In this document: positions 43,690-53,949 of the stretch, piece by piece
How positions within the stretch are numbered: the first letter of the stretch is position 1
How the letters are laid out: every line of letters begins with the position of its first letter
NCBI GenBank assembly: GCA_015680685.1
Contig: MNCI01027002.1
Location: forward strand, 124,001 to 188,000
Direction: 5' to 3'
DNA from: Gnetum montanum
Lineage: Eukaryota > Streptophyta > Gnetopsida > Gnetales > Gnetaceae
DNA length: 64,000 bases
Made by a program: the position numbers and the translations under genes
Notes under the pieces: generated by a model
Databases searched by the model: none
What the model saw: the letters and a program-made list of their open reading frames with translations, nothing else
Told to the model about the DNA's origin: nothing

Positions 43690-44570
43690 AGGCTTTTACG
43701 TTTATATATGGTCATGGCCCCAGAAGGAAAAGTTTTAGCAATTATATAAGGTCCCTACCACAATGTTTGAAATTTTTCTTCTTGAGGTACATGTGTGGGA
43801 TTATAGTAAAGAACCTTATCTCCTGGTTGGAATTTCACTTTCTGTATTCTTTGGTCATGTCATTGCTTGTTGAATGCCTTGTGCACTTCATTCAAAGATA
43901 GGACCACTAGTCGATTTTCATCTAGTATATTCAAGTTGATCAATCTTTCTTTTTGTACTAGGCTTACGTCAAGATTTAGATTGCAAGTTATTGAGAGTGT
44001 ATGAAGTTTAGATTGAATCGAGAGTGTTGGAAGTTTTCCATACACTAGCTTGTAGGAAGTGTAGTCAATAGGAAGTTTTCATGTTGAGTAGTAGGCCTAT
44101 ATGACATCATTGAGTTTTGTGCTCCAATCTCTCCTATATTTGCTTATGGTCCTTATTAGGATCTTTGTGACCTCCCGGTTAGTTACCTCTGCTTAACCAC
44201 TGGCTTGGGGATGATAGGGTGTTGTTAATTTATGTTTAACCCCCAAGCATTGCATTAACTTTGTAAAAGTTGTATCTTTAAAATGGGTTCCATCATTAGA
44301 AATTAGTGCATGTGGCATCCCAAACCTATTTAGAATATGTTGTACAAATCTAGTAGTAGTGGATGATATACAATTAGTGACGACTACTGCTTATGCCCAT
44401 TTGGTGTAGTAGTCAACTACTACCATGATATATGCTTTTCTATTGGACATGGTTGTGATGGAACACATGAAGTTAATGCCTCATATGTTAAAGTGCTCCA
44501 ATGGTTGAATCCATTATTGAGGACCCTCCATTCATACAATTATCCCACCATCTCATTGAAAACATTCACA
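43690..44570 (-). pseudogene. M4 integrase remnant
   Basis: On minus the core reads GINFMCS (first Asp changed to Asn), ALISNDGT (D-N swapped to N-D at the second Asp) and HPQASG, stop, AEVTN (Glu kept after a TAA in place of Gln). The C-terminal part is readable at 44045-43860 (LDENRLVVLSLNEVHKAFNK). Three of the key positions are damaged. Confidence 0.75.
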
Positions 44571-44804
44571 AGATCAAACAAATTAGTGGGCATCCCTGAA
44601 GATTGTAGGCTAGTAGTATCCCACCATTAAGATTTTTATGGTTGTGTGTCTTCCTACATAGTAGGCTTCGCAAGGGCCTTCATGAGCATCTTGAAGAATA
44701 CATAGCTGATCTACATTAGGGATACACCAATGAACTAGGCCATTAGCACATACCTTATAACGGTGTTCATTGATTTCCAAGAAGTAATTTTCCCTATAAA
44801 AAAA

Positions 44805-45290
44805 TTATTGCTTCTTCCTAAAGTCTAGATCTTGTGGCATCTCCTGAGTGAGAAGGTAAGTGAGGATGCCATCATACCATTTTGTTTTTGTGGGTGCTTG
44901 GTCATTTATTACTCTTGTAAAGAGGATTTCATTTGAAAATTCATCAAAAAGTGGATTCTCCTCCTCTTTGTTATCCCATCTTAATTGAGAGAGGTGGTCA
45001 ATGTCCACATTCCCAACTCCTTTTTGATATACCATCTTGAGATCAAATTCTTGCAAGATCATGAGCCACTGTATGATACAAGGGCTCATTGTTGGCTTGT
45101 TCATTAGGAAGTAGATGGGACTGTGATCTATGTGCACAAATACTTTATAGCCAAGCACATAGTGCCTGAACTTGTCAAGAATACACACAACTTCCATTAG
45201 TTCTTTTTCAATTGTGGTGTAATTCAATTGTACACCCAAAATGCTTTGACTCACGTAGTGGATGTGGTATGAATGTTTCTTATCATCCAA
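44805..45290 (-). pseudogene. M4 RNase H with start of the integrase zinc region
   Basis: Open for 161 codons: DDKKHSYHIHYVSQSI, VQLNYTTIEKELMEVVCILD (Glu kept), YKVFVHIDHSPIYFLMNKP (Asp kept), then a linker ending MPQDLDFRKKQ. It is the best-preserved RNase H among the gypsy copies. The family enzyme degrades RNA in RNA-DNA hybrids. Confidence 0.82.
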
Positions 45291-45374
45291 CTATGTAAGC
45301 ACAACTCCCAAGGCATAATTAGATGCATTTATCATTATATGAAATGGTATGAACTAGTTTGGTGCCTGTAGAAT

Positions 45375-46010
45375 TTAAGTTTCTATAAGTTTCTCTTTTA
45401 GTAGTTGGAATGCATGTTTGCACTCCTTGGTCCAAATTAATGGAGCATCTTTCATCATCAACTTGACCAATGGCTTTGCGATCTTATAGAAATTCTCTAT
45501 CAATCGCTGGTAGTAGCTAGTATGTCCAAGGAATGTTTGGATGTCTTTAACTATCCTAGTTGGCATGTTATTTCTTGGATGACCCCTATTTTCTCCAGGT
45601 CTACCTCAATCCCTTATTATGAAATTCAATACCCCAACACAATGCCTTCTTGGACTATGAGATGACTCTTTTGCCAATTAAGCCTAAAGTTACTCTATTT
45701 CCTTTTTGATGATCTGCTTCAATTTGGGGTTTAGCTATGTTTGTGGCTACCTTCTTGGCTTCATGGTTAGGTTGGTGTAAATGTGATGTTGGCATATCCT
45801 TGGATCGATTCTAGTTAGCTCAGGATATGACCAAGAAGTGATTGTTGGCCATTTGTTAACCACCTTTAACAGATTTTCTTTTTGTTCAAGAGCAAATTTG
45901 ACATTGATTATGATCGACTTACCATTATTTAAGAATGCATATTTCATGTTGGTTGGTAGATTTTTCAACTCTATGGGCTCCTACTTGAAGTTATTAGGTA
46001 TTTCCAACTC
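45375..46010 (-). pseudogene. M4 RT with palm deleted
   Basis: The thumb/connection is readable at 45566-45375 (VKDIQTFLGHTSYYQRLIEN, APLIWTKECKHAFQLL). Around 45690 the sequence jumps from the RT-thumb side (complement of GCCAATTAAGCCTAAAG) directly to the N-terminal RT region (complement of TTTGATGATCTGCTTCAATT), omitting the palm with the catalytic box that M5 and M6 have between them. Confidence 0.72.
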
Positions 46011-46256
46011 TCCTCAATAGGTATCATTATCTTCATCATCAAAGAGTTTGTGATGAACTTGCTCAAGTTCATCCATGCTTTCAACATAAGCACATGTTAG
46101 GTTCTTAGTTGGCTCCATGCATAATATGCTACTTTCTGAGTCAGTTCTTAGCCACTGGGTACCCTCTTATTTTGTGGTTGTTAGATACAAACACCTTTGA
46201 ATATCTATTTCTTATGCACATTGATTGCTTGCTTTAATGTATGTAATTTTGATGGA

Positions 46257-46720
46257 TCAAATCTTTTGCATGCAGTTGCACCCATTATCATTGTACATGA
46301 TGCATGGAATATGCTTCTTCTCTAGCCTTCCAAATTCATTTTCCTTGGATATTTCTAAGGATAAGTCCCTTATTCCCATACATGCATTAACCATGCTTAA
46401 CCAAGATCTTCCCATAATGATGGGGAAGTCACCTTTGCAGTTTTCGACCTTGATCACCAAAAAATCGGTAGGGTAGGACCACCCACTAATTGTGATCACA
46501 ATGTTCATCACTAATCCCAAGGAAACATTGATTGATTGGTCTACCAATTCTAAACAAATATTTCTCTTCTTGAGAGGTGGTAGGTTCTAGGCTTTGTACA
46601 TGTCATGGGAGATGAGGTTGACATTAGAACTAGAATTAAGAAAAGCCTTGCATGGCTCATGTCTAGTGATTTGTAAGTAAATGAGAGGACTTCCTGGACT
46701 AGATCTTTTCATGAGAAGAT
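46257..46720 (-). pseudogene. M4 protease remnant
   Basis: On minus: PLIYLQITRHEPCKAFLNSS then SNVNLIS, where M5 and E3 have LLDLGSRxNLIS. The catalytic Asp is Asn. The second half is open at 46547-46257: NIVITISGWSYPTDFLVIKV, FPIIMGRSWLSMVNACMGIR and LSLEISKENEF. Confidence 0.75.
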
Positions 46721-46799
46721 TGCCACCCTTGACCCAATCAGAAAAAACATGAGTTAGCATGATAGTGCAGATCTAAGGTGGCACTTGGTTTAAAGGGCA

Positions 46800-48400
46800 C
46801 TCGAAGGTATTTGATGTAGAGGTTGAAGGTGTTGGGGATGTAGAGTAACCAGCCATATTAGGTTGTAAGGGTTTGGGAGGACTATTAAGTTAAAAAAAAT
46901 TTATTTCTTGGATTGATTATCTAAACCACTCAGCAAAAGAACCAATTATGAATGTACATTCCTTATAGCATTTCATTACTATGGATGTGTAGGAATTTCT
47001 CCCTACATGGAGGGAGCAAGAGGTAGCTTGGTTGAGGTTGGAGGGATGTGTGTAGAAATATGTGGAGGATGGTATGGATATGGGTTCTCTTCTTAAGTAG
47101 ATGGTTAATGTGTTCAGTGGTACTTTGGGGGGTAATAATGATGTTGAAATGTGGTGTGGCTTGTAGAACTTCTTGGATAAGTGGGTTGCTAAACATAATA
47201 CCCATATGGATTTGGTTTCTTGTAAGGGTACTACTACATTGGCAATGGCATTTCCCACAATTGTGGTTGGTGCCATTATTGGTATTATTCATATGGTTGT
47301 GGTGGAGCTCCACTTGGGTAGTTAACCTATTTTTGTTAGTGGAATTACCTTGGATTACCTTGAGGATAAGGTAAGCTTTTGGATGCTTGCCTTTGTGTAA
47401 GTTGAGGATTTAATGCATACACCCTAGACTCTTGTAAGTGTGACACCATAGGGAAACACCTTTTGGATGTTCGTATTGATAGATGTCACAACCAGTATCA
47501 TCTTTAGAGTCTATCTCCATAACTTCTTTTACTACAACAACTTTATCCTTACCTTTTTGGTAGACATGTTCAGCTTCTTTTCACCTCCTGTGGTTATGAT
47601 CATTATTTTGTTCTTTGGATTCTTTATCAATATTCATAACAGTTTGGAATTTTTCATCCAAAGAGTCCCATAATTTATCAACCTTTGCCGAAACATCAAA
47701 AATAAATTTTTAGATGGGCAAGGTTTTTTGATTCACCACTTCATCGAGTGATGACTTCTCCTTGTCACAAAATTGGACCTCTCATTTCTTGATGGAAGGA
47801 TCCCTATTATACTCTTTTGTACTTTTCCTTTTTCGCAACTCATCTTCTTCTTTTTCTACCTTCTCTATAAGCCTTTAGATTTAATGAGCCCTTAATTCAA
47901 AGAGTCTCCCTTGGGCATAAACCCCAAGAGTTCTTTTAGTTTTTTCTCTAAGCCCATTTATGATATGGCAACACTATTTCCTTTGAGAATAACCATGATC
48001 AAGGCATGAGTGTAAGAGTGAATAGTATCTACCAATGTTGACATCCAAGGGTTCATGTTTTCCTTATTTGCAACCTTGGATTTGCCTTCTTAGGTTAGAC
48101 ACTCTAGGGTATGTTTGGTACTTCTCATTGAATATCTCTAACGTTATACTCCATTGATGAATGGATTCTAGCTCTAAGGACTAGTACCAACTTTCAGCTT
48201 CATTGATGAGTATCTTAGGGAAAAGCTTGTAGATGATTCTGCAAATCAAAATTGTATCCCCTCTCAAATTATGAGATATTATTCATATCTAAGCACTTGA
48301 TCCAACTATCTTTTACATGCCTAGTTGGAATTTTAACTACCTCTACAATGTTAAGCATGCTTCAAGTTGCTAATAGAGGTTCATCATCATGATTATGTTG
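46800..48400 (-). pseudogene. M4 gag remnant
   Basis: Frames are heavily broken. The C/H-type motif is seen near 47493-47449 (CDIYQYEHPKG). A Pro/Asn/His-rich tail corresponds to 47400-46920 and the capsid end to 48250-47930. Frame assignments are uncertain; the identification rests on position between protease and primer site and on the conserved motif. Confidence 0.6.
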
Positions 48401-48423
48401 ATGATGCCAATGATGGTTTCTGT

Positions 48424-48441
48424 CACCCAACAAACGTGCCA
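48424..48441 (-). promoter_or_regulatory. M4 primer binding site, strongly degenerate
   Basis: On minus TGGCACGTTTGTTGGGTG, one base inside the LTR beginning at 48443. It keeps the TGGC start and the GTTTG core spacing of the tRNA-Asp site but has several changes. Confidence 0.5.
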
Positions 48442-48442
48442 A

Positions 48443-48773
48443 TGATGAGCGATGAGATACCCTTATGTCCAACCATATGAATCACAAAGCATTCATGCAT
48501 GATCCAATCGAATTACATGGAATTTATAGTTTTTGGTACAGTAGTCTTCGAGGAAGTAAACCTTTCCCTTAGATCATTCATTGTGAAGCATTATGGTATG
48601 GTTAAGAGTAATCAAGGCATATAATTTTTATCATTTTGTGTTTTATGATTTTGGTGCTTGAAAAGAGAGATAGAACAATTTAATAGCTAATTTAATTTAA
48701 CTAACTAACTAATATTTAACTAATCCTAACATAAGCATCTAGTCTCATTTTTTGTACATGTCTTAAACACTTG
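48443..48773 (-). repeat. M4 5' LTR, part 1 (left of the M5 insertion)
   Basis: Starts TGATGAGCGATGAGATACCC. It runs to TTGTACATGTCTTAAACACTTG, where M5 begins. The continuation is at 57385; in M1 the same sequence runs on without a break at about 1243-1270. Confidence 0.8.
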
Positions 48774-49611
48774 TGATGAGTGGTGAGGTACCCCTACACT
48801 CAACCATATGAATACAAGAATCTCACGCGTGATCCAGTTGAACTCCAACGATTAAGTGCTTATGCACCCTAATGGAACACTTAATGTTAATCAATCACTG
48901 TCTTCCCAAACTTACTTGTATTTTCATGGTTATATGGTTAAGTAAGCTTGAGGTATATGATTTTTATATCTTTTATCTTCTTAATGCCTTATGCTAATAG
49001 GTAAAGGCGAAGAGAACTAAGTGACTAACTTTCATTAACTATTCACTAACTAAGTTCTAATTTTCCTAGCACTAGTATCCATTCACACTTGCTGTCCACA
49101 CCCTGAACCAGTGCAACGCTACTAGGATTACCAAATGCTACTCGTTATTAGGTTACCAAGCGTTGCACATGTGCTCAAAGCGATCGTACTGAGTGCAATT
49201 AATTATGAGAGTCAAGGGTTGAGAGAGATTAATTATCTAAGAAAGAATTTAAATAATTAACAATAATTAATTCCTATTTAGCTTAGTCCACATGCTGCAA
49301 GGTTTATCAAAAAGTTTATCTTTATTTCCGTACACAAATGTGTGCTCAAGTAAAATTTGCTCGAATAAAGATCCATTCACTTTGAGACTCCTACTGTGGG
49401 TACATGGAAATTATTCTAACTCTGGAATGGTAAAACTACTAGATTTTGGCTAAGGGTCTAGATCTAGATGTCCAAAACAAGGAAAGCCACCTCTTATTTA
49501 TAGGCATTGTTGTGGGCTGTGATATCATGAGGGCGGACGCAATATCGTGGAGGTGGATGCAATATCGCTTACGTGATATCGCAGGGGCAGACGCAATATC
49601 ACAGCTCATCA
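48774..49611 (-). repeat. M5 3' LTR
   Basis: TGATGAGTGGTGAGGTACCC to ACAGCTCATCA. TATA-like box on minus at 49494-49502. The U3 repeat block (49515-49600) holds several GATATCG/GCAATATCG units separated by GGGGCGGACGC-like spacers, about 20 nt longer than in the 5' LTR. Confidence 0.9.
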
Positions 49612-49645
49612 TACCCCCATGACTGAATGAAAACTCTTCCTCAAG
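49612..49645 (-). promoter_or_regulatory. M5 3' polypurine tract
   Basis: On minus CATTCAGTCATGGGGGTA, next to the LTR. It shares 15 identical nucleotides (ATTCAGTCATGGGGG) with the post-integrase tract at 50471-50500. Confidence 0.75.
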
Positions 49646-49805
49646 TTCCTTACAAAATATTGGAAAGGTATGGGATTATTGATTGAAATGACACTAATGG
49701 TGAATGGGATGACATGTGAACGGATCATCATTACAATACATGGAAAAATTAGTGTTCATGATAACAAGGGTGAACACTATACACATTTGACATCCAGCCT
49801 TATTT

Positions 49806-49852
49806 GGTAGCTAAGAGAGAAGAGAGAAGAGAAGAGAAGAGAGAGAGAAAAG
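49806..49852. repeat. GA-rich microsatellite in M5 3' region
   Basis: AGAGAGAAGAGAGAAGAGAA and following, an impure GA/GAA tract in the short non-coding part of M5 between the two purine tracts. Confidence 0.85.
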
Positions 49853-50470
49853 AGGAAGTCTATTGCTGCCGACGCCAAGATTGCGCCTTTTGTTGATTAT
49901 CCATAAGCACGCCATCAATCTTGTTCCTTGCATAACTACTTTCAACACCAGTCCATTTCAAGTGTTCCCTCTAGATCCAATCCATTGTTGTATGATTACC
50001 ATCTACACACACAACACAGTCTTATATTAGCAAGGATAAATTAATCACAATGCAGTTGATACCTTGCTTTGGTGTAAGGTCCATTGGTTGAGTTGTGATA
50101 TGGCTAATGTGGATTTTGGAGATATAATACTGTATATTTCCAAGCCAAGAGAGACCATAGAAATTCATGGATGTATGGATGAAGTGGACTCATTGCCTGT
50201 TATATCAAAGGAACCATACCTTAGTATCAACATCATAACTCAAAGGTAAAAACCAAACATTAGCAATTAATGGAACATAGTTCATACCATTGTCAGCACT
50301 TATTAGGTGACAAACTTCACAAAACAAAATAAATAAATACACAAAGAAAAGAAAAGAAAAGAAAAAGTATGAATGATGTTGCAAAATAAAAAATAAGAAA
50401 AGTTAAAGGAATTTGTAAAACAAAAACTTAAAAAGGAACTGAGGGCCTTGATTGATCAGCATAGGTGGCC

Positions 50471-50500
50471 ATCTCCCCCATGACTGAATTGAAAGGAGGA
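50471..50500 (-). promoter_or_regulatory. M5 post-integrase polypurine-like tract
   Basis: On minus CAATTCAGTCATGGGGGAGA, about 190 nt after the integrase frame ends. The core is identical to the 3' PPT, making it a candidate central PPT or a duplicated PPT. Confidence 0.65.
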
Positions 50501-50689
50501 GATCCAAAATAATGAGTGAGGTCATCCTCTCGCAGAGGTATTATGTGCATCAACTATTTTAAGTTCATGAAAGGATTTGGTTTGTTGCACATTGATCAAT
50601 AATCTCTTATCAGGTCTTTCAGGTTTGTAGATGGTCATGGCCCCTAAGGGAAAGGTTGTATGAATAATGTAAGGGCATTCCCACAATGT

Positions 50690-51469
50690 TTAAAATTTTG
50701 TGCATTGTGGCACATGTGTGGGGTTCCAGTAGAGGATCTTATCTCCGAGTTGATACTTAACCTTTTGAATTTTTAAGTTATGACATTGCTTGTTACATGC
50801 CTTATGCAACTCATTTGATGATAGGGCAACCAATCGATTTTCGTCCAGCACATTTAGAGTTTCCAATCTTTGTTTTTGTGCTACATCAAGGTCAAGGTGG
50901 AGGTCACATGCCATGGATAGTGTACGGAGCTCAGTTTGAATTAGAAGCTTTAGAAGTTTTCTGTATACTAACTCATAGGGAGAGTAGCCTTTAGAGATTT
51001 TCCAAGTGGAGTGATATGTCCAGAGAGCATCATTCAGTTTAGTGCTCCAATCTTGCCTATATTTGCTAATTATCCTTGTTAATATTTTAGTAATCTCCCA
51101 ATTAGTGACCTCGGCTTGGCCATTATCTTGGGGGTGATAAGGTGTAGTTAATTTATGTTCAACTCCTAAGTGTTGCATCAACTTCCAAAAGGTTGCACCT
51201 GTAAAGTGTGTTCCATTATCTAAGATAAGTGCACATGGCACACCAAACCTATTTATGACTTGTTGTTGCACAAATTGTACAGTTGTAGATGATGCGTAGT
51301 CTATAATAGTAGCTACTTCAGCCCATTTCATTAGATAGTCAATAGCAACAATCATGTAAGCTTTTCCATTGGACATTGGTGTAATGGGCCCCATAAAGTC
51401 TATTCTCCAAATGTCAAAGGGTTCCAAAGGTTGAATCCATTGTTGTGGATCCTCCATTCTAGTAGTCAT
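50690..51469 (-). CDS. M5 integrase (core and C-terminal region open)
   Basis: 259 open codons. The catalytic core has WRIDFMGPI (Asp), ALILDNGTHFTG (Asp) and HPQDNGQAEVTN (Glu), with 35 residues between the last two acids, the D,D-35-E pattern. Then LWTYHSTWKISKGYSPYELV, the family's 'T-x-IG-xSPYxLVYG' segment, and near the end VKYQLGDKILYWN, the GKL-type C-terminal motif. The N-terminal HHCC zinc region lies upstream (HEGPCGGH near 51595) in a frame separated by stops, so the Met used here is internal and the protein would be incomplete. It is the only integrase in the window with every catalytic residue kept. Confidence 0.85.
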   Translation of the reverse strand: MTTRMEDPQQWIQPLEPFDIWRIDFMGPITPMSNGKAYMIVAIDYLMKWAEVATIIDYASSTTVQFVQQQVINRFGVPCALILDNGTHFTGATFWKLMQHLGVEHKLTTPYHPQDNGQAEVTNWEITKILTRIISKYRQDWSTKLNDALWTYHSTWKISKGYSPYELVYRKLLKLLIQTELRTLSMACDLHLDLDVAQKQRLETLNVLDENRLVALSSNELHKACNKQCHNLKIQKVKYQLGDKILYWNPTHVPQCTKF

Positions 51470-51929
51470 TCCTCCATCCCATTGACAATGCTCATAGGAT
51501 TGAACAAATTGATGGGCATCCTAAAATAATGTTGGCCAGTAATATCTTGCAAGAAGGATCTTAATAGCCATCCATCTCCTTGCATAGTGACCGCCACAAG
51601 GGCCCTCATGAGTATCTTGGAGAACTCTTAGTTGGTCCACATCGGGCACACACCATCGAACTAAGCCATCAGGATAAACTTTGTAAAGTTATCCATTGAT
51701 CTCCATAAAGTACTTGTCTCTGTGAAGAAACTATTGTCTCTTCCTAAAGTCTAGCTCCTATGGTGTTTGTTGGGAAAGGAGATAGGTGAGAATGCTACTA
51801 TACCAATTCGTTCCCATGGGTTGGTTATTCACTACACCAGCAAAGAGGGCTTCATTAGGAAAATGATTGGATATGGCATATTCATCCTCTTTGCTATCCT
51901 AGTGCAACCGAGATAAATGATCTGTAACT

Positions 51930-52340
51930 ACGTTCTCGGTGCCCTTTCAATCAATCATCATTAGATTGAACTCGTGTAGGATTACCAACCATCATATAAT
52001 ATGAGGGCTAACCATTGGCATGTTCATGAGGAACCTGATTGCACTATGATCCATATGGATGAACACTTTGTAACCTAACACATAGTGCTTAAACTTATCC
52101 AGTGCAAACACTACAACCATTAATTCTTTTCTATAGTTGTGTATTTTAGTTGTGCATCGGCGATACTCCTACTTGCATAGTGGATGTAGTAAGGACATTT
52201 TTGGTCATCTAACTATGTAAGTACAACTCCTAAGGCATAATTGGATGTGTTAGTCATTATATGGAATGGTCTGGACTAGTCAGGGGCTTATAGAATCGGA
52301 GTTTCTACAAGATTTTATTTTAGATTTTGGAATGCTCGTT
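51930..52340 (-). pseudogene. M5 RNase H, one-base frameshift
   Basis: On minus: YYIHYASRSIADAQLKYTTI then EKN and a stop, where the other copies read EKELMVVVF. Comparison with M4 and M6 shows a single A missing near 52127, which shifts the frame. Downstream, complement of 52090-51990 continues with the HYVLGYKVFIHMDHSAIRFL-type block. Otherwise well preserved. Confidence 0.72.
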
Positions 52341-52349
52341 CACATTCCC

Positions 52350-53170
52350 TGGTCCATTCAAATGGTGCATCCTTCTTCGTTAGTTCTATCAAAAGTTTGT
52401 TGATCTTGGAAAAGTTCTCAATGAATCTCCTATAGTAGCCAGTGTGTCCAAGAAATGATCGAATGTCTTTGATAGTTTTTGGTTGTCAGGTGATTCCTTG
52501 GATGACCCTAACTTTATCTGGGTCTACTTCTATTCCTAAATGTGAGATCTTATGCCCAAGTACTACACCCTCTTGGACCATCAAATGGCTTTTCTACTAG
52601 TTAAGCCTTAAGTTTCTTTCAACACATCATTTTAGCACTTTCTCTAATTGGTCCAAGGCTCAATCAAAGCTTGTTCCATAAGTGGAGAAGTCATCCATAA
52701 AGACTTCCACTCTATTCCCTATCTGCTGTTGGAATATGCTTAGAACTAAATGTTGAAACATGGCAGGAGCATTACACAAGCCAAATGACATTTGTTTATA
52801 TGCAAACATTCCCCAAGGACTGGTGAACATTGTTTTGGTTGATCTTCTCATGCTATCCGTATTTGATTGTATCCACTATAGCCATCCAGAAAACTATAAT
52901 AATGATACCCTACTATAGTGTCTAAGACTTGGTCAACAAATGGTAACAAGAAATGATCCTTGAATGTTGCCATGTTCAGTAGCCTAAAATATATACACAT
53001 CCTCCATTTGCCTCCCTTTTTAGGCATGATCACCATAGGGCTAACCCATTCACTATCAACAATGGGACATATGAACCTAGCCTTAAGAAGCTATTCTCTC
53101 TCTTCTTTTACTATTTGCTTCACTTTTGGATTCAATCGCCTTTGCAGTTGTTTTCAAGGTTAAGGTTTGG
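52350..53170 (-). pseudogene. M5 reverse transcriptase
   Basis: Two open stretches: 53036-52848 (VIMPKKGGKWRMCIYFRLLN, PFVDQVLDTIVGYHYYSFLD, GYSGYNQIRIA) and 52851-52660 (KTMFTSPWGMFAYKQMSFGL, CNAPAMFQHLVLSIF, VEVFMDDFSTYG). The catalytic box is F-M-D-D, the usual Athila/Tat spelling. The two stretches overlap at the edges in different frames, so at least one frameshift separates them near 52850. The thumb follows to 52350. Confidence 0.82.
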
Positions 53171-53395
53171 AAGTTGGCAACAGACTTGCTCCAGTGTGTC
53201 TATGCTTTCAATGTAAGCACTAGTTATTCCCTCAATTAGTTCCATGCATGTTAGTGAATTGCTCTCTTGGTCAGCAATCAGCCATTGGGTGTCTTCTTGT
53301 TGTGTGGTTGCTGCATATAGGCACTTTTGTATATTAATGTCTTATACACACCAATTTCATGCAGGCAATGCTAAACTTTGCATAACCCATGATTT

Positions 53396-53902
53396 CTACA
53401 TGCAATGGCACCTTGTGTCACTATATACGATGCATGGAACTTTCTTCTTCTCGATCTTTCCAAAAGTGTTCTTCTTGGATATTTCTAGGGAAAGATTGTG
53501 GATTCCTAGGCATGCATCTATAGTACTTAGCCATGCTCTCATTATTATTGGGAAGTACCCCTTATCATTGTTTATTTGTATTACTAGGAAATCAACTAGA
53601 TATGACCAACCACATATGATCGTAACGATGTCCTCCACAAGTCCCAAGGGGACAGTGATGGACTCGTTAGCCAGTTCTAGTCGAACATTACTCTTCCTTA
53701 ATGGAGGCAGGTTCTAGGCTTTATACATCTCTTGTGATATTAGGTTGAATCTAGAACCTAAGTCTAGAAGATCTTTACATGGTTCATTCCCAGTGACTTG
53801 GAGATAGATGATAGGACTTCCAGGATCAGAGAATTTCCTGGGAAGGTGGCCCACCTTAATCCAGTTGATAACGGCATGTGTTAACATAACCGTGTGTGTC
53901 AA
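53396..53902 (-). pseudogene. M5 protease, nearly intact
   Basis: Frame 53902-53714: INWIKVGHLPRKFSDPGSPI, then LLDLGSRFNLISQEMYKA and a stop (TAG in place of Trp-like codon). The following frame, 53647-53396, gives GLVEDIVTIICGWSYLVDFL, YFPIIMRAWLSTIDACLGIH (one residue short against MGRAWLS) and LSLEISKKNTFGK. The D-L-G-S active site is kept. Confidence 0.78.
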
Positions 53903-53949
53903 GCTTGATGTTTGGATTGAAGGAGGCCCCGAGGCCTTATTTGGTAGGG

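Larger units (their letters stand above)
37851..48442 (-). mobile_element. M4: Athila-like element body with duplicated extra ORF and internal RT deletion
   Basis: On minus from the primer-site side: gag relic, protease, RT missing its palm, RNase H, integrase, post-integrase purine tract, gap, TATA region, two tandem copies of the extra ORF, coiled-coil tail. The 5' LTR is 48443-48773 plus 57385-57984, split by M5. No 3' LTR was found on the left, so that end is truncated. The protease Asp, two integrase positions and the RT active site are lost; it is dead. Confidence 0.78.

Noticed and set aside
47048-47374. Trp/Leu-rich plus frame resembling a membrane protein
   Set aside because: It is the complement of the Pro/His-rich gag tail of M4, which gives hydrophobic codons on the opposite strand.
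53244-53717. 157-codon plus frame
   Set aside because: Shadow of the M5 protease on minus, where the DLGS active site and the GWSY and AWLS blocks are found.
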